Below are positions 36,086-47,282 of a DNA stretch of 64,000 bases, in pieces. How positions within the stretch are numbered: position 1 is the stretch's first letter; the number at the start of each line of letters is the position of its first letter. The notes beneath the pieces are model-generated. The model searched no databases. It saw only the letters and a program-made list of their open reading frames with translations, and had not been told where the DNA came from. The position numbers and the translations under genes are program-made. The stretch comes from Aotearoamyces nothofagi (lineage: Eukaryota; Ascomycota; Leotiomycetes; Leotiales; Tympanidaceae), in the NCBI GenBank assembly GCA_015345905.1, contig JADDTR010000003.1, forward strand, positions 930,001 to 994,000. Direction: 5' to 3'.

Positions 36086-36827
36086 CTATGAGACCATAGT
36101 GCTAGCAGTGGCGCTCTCGTATCTCCAGGTAGGTGGTAGAACACCGACGGTCTTGTAGTAACGGGAGAGACGGTGGATACGGGACTCGATCAGAATAAGA
36201 CGGAACTTGGAGTCCTTGTCCTTTCGGTTGCGCTCGAGGTGCTTGCGGACGGCGACAGCCTAGGGTTACATTAGCATTGGTACAAGAGTGAAGAGGATGT
36301 GCTAGTTTCTTACCTTCTTGATCAGCATGTACAGATCCTCTGGGATTTCTGGTGCGAGGCCTATATTTCACTCCGTCAGTCAAAGACCAAACAGAGGCAG
36401 TATTGAAAACGGTCTGGTGTCCGAGTTCTATGCAGGAGTGTGGATGGGAGACGGGCTCGAGAGCTCGTGCGGTGCAGGTTTTTTTCTTTCTTTCTTCATA
36501 TCGGCGGAACCGTACCATTTGACTTGAGGATTCTGAGAATCTTGTTTCCTGCGGGAGAGAGAGAAAGTCAGCGAGAGGGATTCTCCACGACCCGACGTGG
36601 GCGGCGGGTTTGAGGAGGCACGTACCGGTCACAACCTTGACCTGGGCAACGCCGTGCGAGTCGCGAAGGACGACACCGATCTGGGAAGGGGTGGCACCCT
36701 TCTTCGCGAGCTTGCAGATCTGGTCGACGACCTGCTCCGGGGTGGTCTTGAGCCACGCTGGGGCGGTGCGCGAGTACGGGATGGCGGAGGCCGATATGCC
36801 CTTTCCGTTGCTGTGAAGTCTTCCCAT
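36086..36827 (-). CDS. RPS13: 40S ribosomal protein S13 (uS15 family)
   Basis: Predicted 151-residue cytosolic small-subunit ribosomal protein; length equals that of yeast and fission yeast S13. Four exons, high to low: 36827-36626, 36548-36516, 36360-36314 and 36259-36086. Two internal exons are tiny (33 and 47 bases). The family sequence is intact: [10 protein letters not shown] start, [58 protein letters not shown] and the C-terminal [12 protein letters not shown]. Intron positions were set by matching these conserved blocks. The density of introns in a short, highly expressed gene is normal for ribosomal proteins in moulds. It converges on SDC1. Confidence 0.96.
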
Positions 36828-37961
36828 GTTGGCGGTCTGGTCGATAAGTTTCTGGACGAGCGGCTTGTCGATGGCTGCTTTGGCTTCTTCTCGGGTCGGA
36901 GAGGTCGTCGCCAGGAGGGTCGTCGCGAGAAATTCTGATGTGCGGCTCGCTTAGCCTAGGGCAGACTAACGAGGAACGGAGCTAGGCCCGCTCTGGACGC
37001 CCGCGTCTAAAAGAAACCACCTCGCGAATTTCCGAGACCTGCCAAACTTCCTCATTACTATTATTTCTTTTGCACCCTCGCTCTGAATGATCCGGAGGCT
37101 CTTGTCGGGTTCTGGCGAGAGCGGTAGACGCTTCTATGCTCTTGCTTCGTAGTCTGCTGGCTCGCAGGCGTGTTGGATTGGCAGCCAGTGCCAGTCCCTT
37201 CACCTAGCAGCTCACCAGTATCCGACAGAAGCCTCCTCCTCATCAGCGACCGGTTCTCGCCCGACAGGCCGGTGGTGCTGATGATATACCTCCGCAACGA
37301 TTTTATCTAGACCACTGCCCTCGGCGGCCGAGGCGACTGAGGCGACTGCTCGTTCATTGACGACCGGTCGCCAACAAAGCCCGCTCATCTCCGTAAGCCC
37401 CCCCTCTTTTATTCCATGCCAGGTCAGGTCGAAGCATAAAATGATGATACTCCAATTTAACTATTTTTCTGGTACCTCTTATGTCAGGCGCCCTAACGGG
37501 CCCGATGATCTAAACGGACTTCTGAACTTAATTTCGACCTGCACCTTTATTTTCTGCTCATCGTTTACTTGATTGTGGATGGCTGGCTAATATTGTGCTT
37601 AGATTCTACATGCCTTGGTGCCTGTGCAAGCTCTTGGGGTCGTACTTTGGGAGATATATATATATATATATATATATATCATGTCCGGACTTTTTACATT
37701 GGCTTGCTACTATAGTAGTGCGTTGAAGTGGAATCCCCTGTGGACTTTTGATAATGCTTGCTGCCACTATTATTAGATGATTGAAAGACCTGATCCATCG
37801 TATCTCATTATTGCGTTGAAATATCGTCATCCGTCATGCCCTGATTACCTGATTTCTGATTACCTGATTTCAGGAACGCCGTGCACATCCCATCAGACCC
37901 AAAGCCCGAATTCCTCCAAATCCGACGCCATATAATTCCCCAAACCCCCGGCCGGACCCCC
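36828..37961. other. spacer between RPS13 and BUB2
   Basis: About 1.1 kb. The first 130 bases likely hold the RPS13 leader. The rest includes a perfect AT array at 37653-37680 and a 19-base sequence at 37729-37747 that recurs exactly at 40840-40858. No coding gene was recognised. Confidence 0.6.
37653..37680. repeat. AT dinucleotide microsatellite
   Basis: Fourteen uninterrupted AT units. Confidence 0.95.
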
Positions 37962-39453
37962 CTACTTCGCATGCATCACGATCTCCGCATACACGTCATC
38001 CGGGATCTTCTTGATCAGGGTAAGCGTGACCTCCTTGATCGTCTCGGCCTGGAGGGGGGGGAAGGATCGCAGGATCTTTGTAGGGCTGTATGGAGTTAGG
38101 GGCATATCACGGTAGGTAAAGAGAGAGAGAGAGAGAGAACTGGCCTTGGAGAGCTCAAGATGGAGGTGCGCAGCATGACGAGCTGGGCGACGATGCAGAG
38201 GATGTTCAGGTGGGCACCGTAGGCGAAGAGGAAGTCCCACAGCCGCAAGACCTCGGGGAGAGGGGGCGTGCAGGCGCAGAGGGTGAGCACAGATGGGAAG
38301 GCGTAGAGTTCCGCGTGCATGCCTTTGCCGATCAGGTAGAGACTGAGCTTTGGATCCACGATGGCCAGGACCTTATCGACCAGCGCAAGGCCTTTGTGGA
38401 CGCCATCCATGGCGCCACGGACGTAGCCCGGGCACTCGTTGGTAATGAAGCGGTGGAAAGCCACGAAAGCTTCCGCCTCGCTCCGGGCGGCATAGAGGAA
38501 TGGCGCGGCGAGGACGTTCATGCCTTGGACATAGGTGCCCGGCTCCGAGGTTCCAGCATCGGATCCTTCCGTCGTCAGCGTCAGGGCTCGAGCGCGGGAT
38601 TTCATGATCGGCGTGACGGAATGGAGTTCCGGGCTGCCGTCTGAGTTGGCGCCGTACGTGACTTTACTGCCGTTGATGCTTGCGCCGTCGACACGCTCCT
38701 CTTTCGCATCGTGCAGCTTCCAAGCCACAGCATTCAATAGACGGATCAGGCTCGCTTCGCTGACACGGCGACGGAAAAGAGGATCGGTGGCTAGGGTTCG
38801 GAAAGTATCGTTACGGATCTTCGAATATGCGGGCGAAGCACCGCGATGGATGAGCGAGAGGTAGGTATCAGTTTCCAGCAATGGCGCATTAAGAAGGATG
38901 AGCCAGACGTAGATTCGTAAAGAGGACTGGGGAAGTTAGTAGAGCACTTCTGTTGGCAACAACAAGAACTCACCATCCCATCACTATCACTCTTGATACC
39001 TTGGGCTAGGATCTTCAATCTCATGCTTTCCAGGCCCCCCACAATGTCTACATCTGGAGGCCCATCCCTTATGAGGCGGTCGAGCGACATGGCGTCGTTG
39101 ATTATGGTCTTCTTACCCTGTCTCTTGCCAGCAGATCCCGGGTCGGAGGGATTTAATTGGGGATGTGGTGCATCGCTTTTCGAGCGACTTCGTTGAGTTA
39201 AAGTTGTAGTGCGCGTAGGAGACTGTGCACTGGGTTTTGGCTGCTGCTGCTGCTGCTGCTGTTCTTGTTCGTGCTGCAGTTGTCGCTGCTGCGAGATCAG
39301 AGATGGCTGTGCGATCAATCGGCCATTGTCTGGACGCAAGGTTTGCACGGATTTTAACCTGCGCAGGTCGCGATGTGTCCGTGGTGAGGGCGGAGGGGCA
39401 AGAAGCGTAGAAGGTGGAGCGAACGTGCTCTCTTTGGTTGGTGAGATGGACAT
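37962..39453 (-). CDS. BUB2: mitotic checkpoint TBC-domain GAP (Bub2/Cdc16)
   Basis: Predicted 461-residue GTPase-activating subunit that, with Bfa1/Byr4, restrains the Tem1/Spg1 GTPase at the spindle pole and so delays mitotic exit and septation. Three exons, high to low: 39453-38974, 38926-38145 and 38085-37962. The first 150 residues are disordered with a poly-Gln run from CTG/CAG repeats. The TBC domain follows with both catalytic fingers: I197-x-x-D200-x-x-R203 (arginine finger) and Y292-V-Q294 (glutamine finger). A variable insert lies at about 235-288. The C-terminus has KILRSFPPLQAE and ends EIVMHAK. The first intron is GT-AG (47 bases). The second (59 bases) fits the family only if it starts with GC, see findings. 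Confidence 0.92.
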
Positions 39454-41512
39454 TTGGGGTAATTTGTAGTTTTGTGACCTAATTACATCATAAATGGGCA
39501 GATGGGTATAATATATGGCATGGAATAGAGCTCGATTCGGAGGTTCATAGATAAGCCGAGGCCATATTCAAATGTAAAGGTGCATCTCCAAGATTTCCTG
39601 TCGCGTGCGGTTCGCGTGGCTGTCGCGTCAGTTCAGCCGTCAGCCGCAGCAGTTTAGCAGCCTCCTTCTTGGCTTTATGTCCCTGGTGCTCGAAAAGAGC
39701 CAGTTAGTAGCAGCCCACTATCAACTTGTCCGCCATATCAATCGCCATCTGACATCCTACACTCTATACTCAGGTACAAACCAAGTGGCAGAAATAGCCA
39801 TGCACGACAGTTGCGCAAGGGGTTGCATGCGAGGTTCGTTTAAAGCGCAGCCTCGCTGAAGGGAAACAGTCACGTGCTCGCGATACCTTCCCGGAGCAAG
39901 CGTTGGCTCGAGGGCACAGAGAGATCGCAAATCCATCCTCAATGCACCGCAGCGCACCAGATTGCTCCCGGACAAGGTACAGGAATACCCCATAGCCACA
40001 GTAACGAGGCCTAGACTCTGCCATGAAGACGTGCCTTAGGCATGGGGTTCAGAGGCAGGCCTTTCTGTAATGGCTTACACGAATAGGTCCTCAGACACGA
40101 GGGACCCTTCTAGTTGCAGCTCCCAAGATCGATCTATGAGGCGGGCCCAGTAAATAAAGTTACCTTTGCATGCCTCGTACAAGCACGCTCCAGGGAGCAG
40201 AAGCCGCCATTTCGACACTGCGTCTACCGCCTCTGGGGTTTCAAGAGCGTCTTCAGTGCCAAAGCACAACGATACTGCTTGCACGGCGGTACCAGCAGCG
40301 CACCCGCGGAGTTACGTAGCAGCGAAATGCCAGCTGACTGTGGCCCCTCGGAGGCGTGCTTGGGCACGACGCAGGCTGACAGACAGTGGCTTGTCCGTTT
40401 CCTCGGTCGTGCGATGCCACGAGGCATGAGCGATGAGCAGCGATGAGCACACGAGTGAGGGTGTCTCGGATTCCACATCCCAGGACTCACGGACGACGTA
40501 TGTACAGTACAGGACAGGACAGGACGGCGGAAGCAGGCACTGGAGCTGCGTGCAGGGATCTGGCCGCGGCGCGCCTGTGGCTGGGATGGAGCGTGGGGAG
40601 GCAGCATCGCATCATTGCAAGGCTTTTGAGGCTATCATTGCGCCTTCTGCAGGACTACCGATTGGCCAGATCCGGGGTGAGGGGGCCTCTGCACGCAAGG
40701 CAGCGCGGCGAAACAAGCGAGGCCTCGCCAACGCTCACTCGGCCTTGGCGCGCCACGGGACAAGAACGCTACAGGCAATTCAAGCATTTCAAGCACTTTA
40801 AGCACGACAGGTACGGCAGGCAAGCTTTAAGGAATACCCTGGAATCCCCTGTGGACTTGGCATCCGGGCGTGGAGAGGCACTCAAAGGCCCTGGCGGAAT
40901 GGGATCCGGTGGTGTTTGGCTACGCCACTGTCTCGCCGTCCCCTCTTCCTCTTCCTCCGAGGCGTACTGAGAGAGTAGCCTGAGGGCTCGCGCGAGGACA
41001 TCGTACGAAGCGGCATCAGGCCGGCAACAGCATATATGCTTGGGCGTGACTTGGCGCTTTGCTGCCTTATTTCCGTGCCCGGGACAGGACCGCAAGTAAG
41101 TCCGCGAGCACCCGCAAAGTCCTGTGCACCTGGGTATGCCCGGGCTGACTGTATCGTATACGGCACGGGCAGCATCCCGGAGAGAGACTGGTATCGGCGT
41201 CCGTCTCCCACCTCTCTCGCGTGCTCTGGCGCTTCGTTGCTGGAGGATCACAGAGGCGGCAGTGGAAGCGTGTGCCTACCGGTCCAGGCCTGGCTGACTT
41301 GACTGACTGGGCACGCAATGAGCGACTGTGGTGTGGTGGCTGTGGTGACTGACGGATGCCTCTCTAGCTATCTGCTATCTGCTATCCGCTATCCGCTATC
41401 TACAATCAAGCGTCAAGCGTCAAGGTAGGTCCCATCTGCCCTCTGGAAGAGCACCCACTCGGTGCGCATGGAGTGCTTTGCGGGATGCCACGCTCCTCGT
41501 TTATTATTACTA

Positions 41513-41590
41513 CATCATCATCATCATCATCATCATCATGGATGGGAGACTGGTCATGCATGCACGCCATGCCATGCCATGCCATGCCAT
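41513..41590. repeat. CAT trinucleotide and GCCAT arrays
   Basis: Nine CAT units (41513-41539), then five GCCAT units (about 41566-41590), separated by unique sequence. The CAT array makes poly-His or poly-Asp pseudo-peptides in overlapping frames. Confidence 0.9.
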
Positions 41591-41999
41591 ATAGGGCGGA
41601 GACAGAGGGCGCAGTGCGCAGCCCGCACAGCACGAGTACACGGAGCAAGAGCTGCGTTGACTCGACGGAGAGACTCCAGGCGTAATGGCCATTGGATGCT
41701 GCCATCGCCAGCTCCAGCTCCAGCTGAAGCTCGAGCTGAAGACACAAGACACAGGACACCAGACACCAGACAGACAGAAGTGCCGGCGAGCACGCCTTGG
41801 CCGTGCTGTCCGTGTCGTCTCGCACGCAATCGGCTTGCGCCTTGGTGGCCGCGGCGAGGAGCGCGGCTAGCTGGCTTCGGCTTACGGCGGATGTCGTGAT
41901 TGCGCCGAAGCTGGCTAGCACACCCGGCCCCCGCTGCGCCGGCGGGCGGGACTGGCCATCTGCGGGACATCGCTGGAGCCCCCGATCCCAACGTCCAAT

Positions 42000-42036
42000 C
42001 AGTGCCCAGTGCCCAGTGCCCAGTGCCCAGTGCCCA
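42000..42036. repeat. 7-base tandem repeat CAGTGCC
   Basis: Five copies of CAGTGCC. A related 6-base CAGTGC array lies at 42232-42262, and the same core forms the array at 4461-4511. Confidence 0.9.
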
Positions 42037-42231
42037 CCCAGTGCGCCTACTGCCAGCCGGGCTGTCCTGGCCGTCCTGGTCCTGGCCGTCCGTCCTGGTC
42101 CTGACTACGCGCAACTGTCACCCTCTCTCCCTCCCTCTCCCTCTCCCTCTCTCTCTCTCTGTGCAAGCAAACGGCAGCCACATGAACGCCATCATCTCGG
42201 GCTGATGCGACGCTGGCCCTTGCTGCCCGCG

Positions 42232-42262
42232 CCAGTGCCAGTGCCAGTGCCAGTGCCAGTGC
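42232..42262. repeat. 6-base tandem repeat CAGTGC
   Basis: Five copies of CAGTGC. Confidence 0.9.
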
Positions 42263-42464
42263 TGGAGATGGGCGGGATGGTGCCTTCGTAGTGGAGGAGC
42301 CTCCCTGACTCCCTGTCCCCTCCCGCCCGTCTCACTGGGCACGACTCGCTACCTCGCTACTGACTGTGCGCCTGAAGACGGTCCAGTACGGTACACTACA
42401 GTACAGTACGCACTGTAGGCCCACCGTGCACTGCTCGCCCTCGTCTCTCATCTCTCATCTCTCG

Positions 42465-42467
<3 letters not shown>

Positions 42468-42497
<30 letters not shown>
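42468..42497. repeat. CT dinucleotide microsatellite
   Basis: About 14 CT units in a wider CT-rich stretch. Confidence 0.9.
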
Positions 42498-42499
<2 letters not shown>

Positions 42500-43365
42500 C
42501 CTTCCCTCCCTCCACCCAGCTGCGACGTCGGGACACCTCTCACGCCTTTGGAGCATTATCGTCCGTTTTTGGGATCAGGCAGTTGGCTGTCGCCGTGCCG
42601 AGTACGCCATAGTGTACCACATTTACGAATACATGCTAAGCAGAAGTCTTTGTGCCTGCTCTGTGCTACTCGTTCCCCGTCCCTCGAGTCGAGGAGCATC
42701 CTTCTGTGGCGTTGTGCATCTCGCGCCAGTTCCTCGATCCAGCCGTCCGTCGCAAATCCCATCTCACGTCCAGCGCCCAATCCAACCCCGCTGCCACATC
42801 CACCATACCGGAGCTTTCGAGGGCGCCAGCCATACGACGTACGCCGCAGTGCACTCGTAGCTCGCCAGAGCTAGCAGAGACAGACGCCTCACCCCGTCCA
42901 CCATACATCTGGGCAGAGGTCCAGGCTGCTTTGGGCGACGTCTGATTCCACTTCTCTCTCCAGACCCAGCACGCCTTACGAGAATCTTTCCTTTCTGCTC
43001 GACATTACCACTGTCTTCCTCGCCGGTCCCGAGCCAGCAGCAGCTGCCGTTCTTTAGCACCCCCTTGTGGCAGCTACGCCCGTTCTCTACACGGCTGGCA
43101 GTTCCCCCGGGCTCATACCTGTTGTACATCAACCCTTGTCCGTTTCTGTTCTGCGCCGCTGCACCCCTACAGGCCCCCTGCCCAGCAAGATCCCAGCAGA
43201 CTAGGCGCCATAACAACTTTAGCTACTGCATAGTTACACCAACCCTTCGTCGCAGGCTTCCAGAAGCTCGTCGTTAATTGGCCCTATCGTCGGCCTTTTA
43301 TTACCACACTTCAATTACCTACCGCCGTCAACCCCATTCCCAGGCCGGCACCTGGCCTGTCGCCT

Positions 43366-43377
43366 GAGTATATATCC
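43366..43377 (+). promoter_or_regulatory. possible TATA box of the sulfate permease
   Basis: A TATATAT element about 195 bases upstream of the proposed start codon at 43569. The intervening leader is CT-rich, a common feature of fungal promoters. Inferred from motif and position. Confidence 0.4.
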
Positions 43378-43568
43378 TCCAGCGCATCCCCATTTATCCT
43401 TTATCCTGAAGCTTGATCAACAGCAGGCACCCTTCCTCCCTGCCTGCAAAGCGACCTCCGAGACAACTTCGCCCTCACCAGCGCGACTATTGTTGTTGCT
43501 GGATTCCTGCCGGACAAGAGGAACTCGCATTTTCCCTCGCCGCCGACGCTTACACCCCGGCAGCCACG

Positions 43569-46133
43569 ATGGCGACTGCTTCGGCCAAGACGGGCCACTT
43601 CCTGGCCAAGATCCTCGGCATACAGCTCGATCCGTACCATATACCTCACGAGGAGATGAAAAGAGGAGAGTCGGTTTTCTCACTTGAGACAGCCGACTCC
43701 TTCATCGAGGAGGAGCCGACGAGCTTGGGATGGGTTCGAGAGACCCTCCCAAGTCCGCAGGATCTTCTTGCCTACACCAGATCTCTATTCCCCTTCACTT
43801 ACTGGATTGGTCGATATAACCTCCAATGGTTTGGAGGAGACATGGTTGCAGGTATCACCATCGGCGCTGTTGTCGTTCCTCAAGGAATGGCATATGCAGC
43901 ACTCGCCGAACTAAAGCCTCAGTTCGGTCTGTACACCTCCTTCATGGGTGTACTCATCTACTGGTTCTTTGCCACCTCCAAGGACATCACCATCGGTCCT
44001 GTCGCTGTCATGTCAACTATCGTTGGAAACATTGTCGACAAGACCGCAAAGACCAATCCTGATATCGAGGGTCATGTTATTGCATCCGCATTAGCACTGA
44101 TATCCGGATGCATAATTTTAGCCATTGGCCTCGCCCGTTGTGGATGGATTGTCGAGTTGATCTCTCTCACAGCAATTTCAGCGTTCATGACGGGATCTGC
44201 CCTCAACATTGCAGTCGGTCAACTTCAAACCCTGTTGGGCCAGAGCTCCAAGCTATACAACTCACGAGGCGCGACTTATATGGTCTTCATCCACACCCTC
44301 AAATTTCTCCCCAAGGCAAAGGGGCCAGACGCTGCAATGGGTGTTTCGGCACTGGCAATGCTGTACATCATCAGGTCAGCGTGTAAATACGCTGCAAAGA
44401 AGAACCCTTCCCGCAAGAAGACATATTTCTTCATCTCGACGCTTAGGACCGTGTTTGTAATCTTGCTGTACACGTTGATTAGCTGGCTCGTCAACAGGAA
44501 CCACCGATCAAGCCCGATCTTTTCCATTCTTTCCACAGTTCCCCGAGGTAAGGAGTCTCCGACCGTTATGATTGGTCACGAGCTGGCCGCTAACAATCCA
44601 TGAATAGGCTTCAAAAATGCTGCAGCTCCGGAGATCAACACAACCATTATCAAGGCTTTCGCTAGTGACTTGCCGGCTACAGTCATTGTTCTTTTGATTG
44701 AGCATATCGCAATTTCGAAATCCTTCGGTCGAGTCAACAACTATATCATCAATCCGTCCCAAGAATTGGTTGCCATTGGAGTCACCAACATCCTGGGCCC
44801 TTTCCTCGGCGCCTATCCAGCCACGGGATCCTTCTCTCGTACCGCTATCAAATCCAAGGCTGGCGTCCGCACTCCGCTTGCAGGTGTCATAACCGCGGTT
44901 GTAGTGCTCCTTGCCATCTACGCTCTCCCTGCCGTCTTCTTCTATATTCCCAAAGCAAGCTTGGCAGGCGTTATCATCCACGCCGTGGGAGATCTTATCA
45001 CGCCCCCCAACACCGTTTACCGATTCTGGCGAATCTCTCCCTTGGAAGTTCTTATTTTCTTCGTCGGAGTCTTTGTAACGATCTTCTCGTCCATCGAGAA
45101 TGGCATTTACTGCACAATCTCTATCTCGGCCGCGGTCCTCTTCTTCCGCATCTTGAAAGCCAAGGGTCGCTTCCTCGGCCAGGTCAAGGTGCACTCCGTA
45201 GTAGGAGATCATGTCATTGGTGACGCACCTAAGGAACCCGGCCGGACTGGCTTCGAAGACAAAGAGGATCCCTCGGCCACAGCCGTCCGCACAATCTTCC
45301 TACCCATCGACCACGGAGACGGCTCCAACCCCGATGTTCAAGTGAATCAGCCTTACCCAGGAGTATTCATCTACCGCTTCTCAGAAGGCTTTAACTACCC
45401 CAATGCCAACCATTACCTCGACCAGCTCACCCACTACATTTTCGCCAACACCCGCCGCACAGACCCTCACACCTGGGGCAAGCCGGGAGACCGCCCATGG
45501 AACAATCCCGGGCCCCGGCGTGGTCACGAAGCCGACGACGTCTCTGATCGCCCAACCCTCAAAGCCGTCATCCTTGACTTTAGCTCTGTCAATAATGTCG
45601 ATATCACCTCGGTCCAGCAACTTATCGACGTCCGTAACCAGCTCGACAACTACACTTCCCCCGAAATCGTCAACTGGCATATCGCCTCCATCAACAACCG
45701 CTGGACCAAGCGTGCCCTGGCCTCTGCCGGCTTCGGCTATCCCAGCCCATCGGGCGAGACACGGAGCCGCTGGAAGCCCATCTTCAGCGTCGCCGAGCTC
45801 GGCGGATCCGATTCCGCCGCCAACGTCGCTGCAGCCAAGTCCGAGAAGGGTGTCGAAAGCCAACGCTCCGGCGCTCGTCCATCGCCGACCAGCGACGGCA
45901 TCCAGCTCCACATTTCCGACTCCGCTAGCGCCTCGAGCGACGAGGCTCTCAAGCGCCAGCCCACTGCGGTGCAGACTCGCCACGAGCCTCGCAGGGCTGC
46001 CGTGGTCCAGGGCCTGAACCTCCCACTGTTCCACGTCGACCTCGTCAGCGCCCTCGAGAGCGCAGTCGCGAACATCGAGACCAGGGAGGCCTACGAGGCC
46101 AAGGGGGGACCTGGTATCGGCCAGGAGCCGTGA
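43569..46133 (+). CDS. sulfate permease, SulP/SLC26 family
   Basis: Predicted 834-residue plasma-membrane sulfate transporter, similar in layout to Neurospora CYS-14 and yeast Sul1/Sul2. Two exons: 43569-44547 and 44608-46133; the intron is 60 bases. A hydrophilic N-terminus is followed by the SulP signature (AGITIGAVVVPQGMAYAALA, then KPQFGLYTSF) and 10-12 membrane segments, including the conserved GPFLGAYPATGSFSRTAI. The C-terminal STAS domain covers about residues 575-705 with the DITSVQQL loop (D658). A Ser-rich tail follows. Start choice: an upstream in-frame ATG at 43413 adds 52 residues unlike the family; MATASAKTGHFLAKILGIQL matches the expected N-terminus. In other moulds such genes are induced by sulfur starvation through CYS3/MetR, but I found no clear binding site by eye. 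Confidence 0.93.
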
Positions 46134-46469
46134 TGCGATCATCGCGTCGCGCTGCCTGGCGTCTCTCTATTTTCATCGCCTCCTCGTCCTTTTTTCTTCC
46201 CATTTTTTGACTTTTCTTTTTGAGCGGATCTGTAGAAGGAAAAAGAAATCATGATACCTCCCTGGCCCCCGGATACGGGGCGTGTGTAAAAAAAGCGGTG
46301 TAGGCGTAGAGAAGCTGGCATGGCATGGTCACGGCGGGTGTCGGCCCCCAGTTCTTTTTTAGTAAATTTTATATTAATTCTCACGAGACATGAATTCCAG
46401 TACTCTCTCCCTCCCTCCCTCCCCCCTCCCGAACCAAGTCCTCCTTGCCACCACCCGTGCCGAGAGTAG

Positions 46470-46513
46470 CAGAAAGCAGAAAGCAGAAAGCAGAAAGCCG
46501 AAAGCAGAAAGCA
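46470..46513. repeat. 7-base tandem repeat AGAAAGC
   Basis: Six copies of AGAAAGC, one with a CCG variant. Confidence 0.9.
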
Positions 46514-46590
46514 CACGCGCACGCCTCTTTTTTAGGAAATCCAGACTCTGGAGGAGGGCAAGATTTCCCGAGAGAGAGAGGAGTGTGTGT

Positions 46591-46608
46591 GGGGGGGGGG
46601 GGGGGGGG
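46591..46608. repeat. poly-G run
   Basis: Eighteen consecutive G, preceded by a GT run. It could form a G-quadruplex or be a sequencing weak point. Confidence 0.85.
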
Positions 46609-46825
46609 AACCCCGACCAGGATAGGATATTCCTATATGCAATACGATACAATAACAATTACGGCCCTTTGTGAATATTTTCTCTCTCTCTCTCGGCGGA
46701 CTATACGGAATCTAGGTAGGTAGGTTACCTAGGTAGCCTGTGCCTGTTGCCTTCCCTCCCCCCCTCTTTCTCTCTTTTCCTTTTCCCTTCCTCTTCTCTC
46801 CTCTTTTCCTCTCTCTGCCTTTTTC

Positions 46826-46826
46826 C

Positions 46827-46866
<40 letters not shown>

Positions 46867-46880
46867 GCAACAGCAACAGC
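46826..46880. repeat. CAA/CAG trinucleotide array
   Basis: About 13 CAA units followed by alternating CAG/CAA units. Overlapping frames give poly-Asn, poly-Thr or poly-Gln, but no flanking protein supports a gene. Confidence 0.95.
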
Positions 46881-46900
46881 TCCCCCAGCCAGAGCGCGCG

Positions 46901-46930
46901 ACCAGGACCAGGACCAGGACCAGGACCAGA
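46901..46930. repeat. 6-base tandem repeat CCAGGA
   Basis: Four CCAGGA units. Confidence 0.9.
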
Positions 46931-47080
46931 CCCAGTAAACCCGCCTCCTTCCTCTCTTCCCCTCCCTTTCTTCTCTCTGGGAAGGATCCAAATATTTGTA
47001 TCCCCCCCCCCATCCCCCAACCCCGCATGCCCGCAAAAAAAAGTCACAGCTCTGGCCGGCCCGTACCGTAAAAGGAAGGG

Positions 47081-47112
47081 CCCCCCCCCTTTTTTTTTTT
47101 GTTTTTTTTTTG
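47081..47112. repeat. C then T homopolymer tract
   Basis: Nine C, then eleven T, a single G, then ten T. It is close to the predicted 3' end of MEX67, read there as poly-A then poly-G. Confidence 0.9.
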
Positions 47113-47282
47113 ATCTCTCCCCTCGCCCGACGAGCAGAGAGGAGGGAGAGAGAAGAAAAAAAAAAGACATAGAGACGGGAACCGCACGCGTGCGGGAACG
47201 CATGCAATGCTTTCCTTCTGGAGCTCGCGAGCTCGCTCGCTCGGGGATACGCGGCGCGGCGCGGCGGGGTCGGCGGGTCTCC

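Larger units (their letters stand above)
39454..43568. other. 4.1 kb spacer, no supported gene
   Basis: From 39.5 to 41.4 kb the composition is balanced with few repeats. From 41.5 to 42.5 kb it carries several arrays, listed separately. From 42.5 kb on it is CT-rich and probably forms the promoter and leader of the sulfate permease. Open frames on both strands overlap and match no family. Confidence 0.6.
46134..47282. other. convergent spacer dense in simple repeats
   Basis: The 1.15 kb between the permease and MEX67 stop codons is filled with simple sequence: AGAAAGC, poly-G, CAA, CCAGGA and C/T homopolymers, listed separately. Both 3' untranslated regions must lie in it. Long open frames here are products of the repeats. 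Confidence 0.75.

Noticed and set aside
41554-42114. 186-codon minus-strand open frame
   Set aside because: Covers the GCCAT and CAGTGCC arrays; the repeated GHWALGT-like peptide is an artefact of the 7-base repeat.
43413-43568. Upstream in-frame start for the sulfate permease
   Set aside because: The extra 52 residues are Arg/Pro-rich and unlike the family; the ATG at 43569 gives the expected N-terminus.
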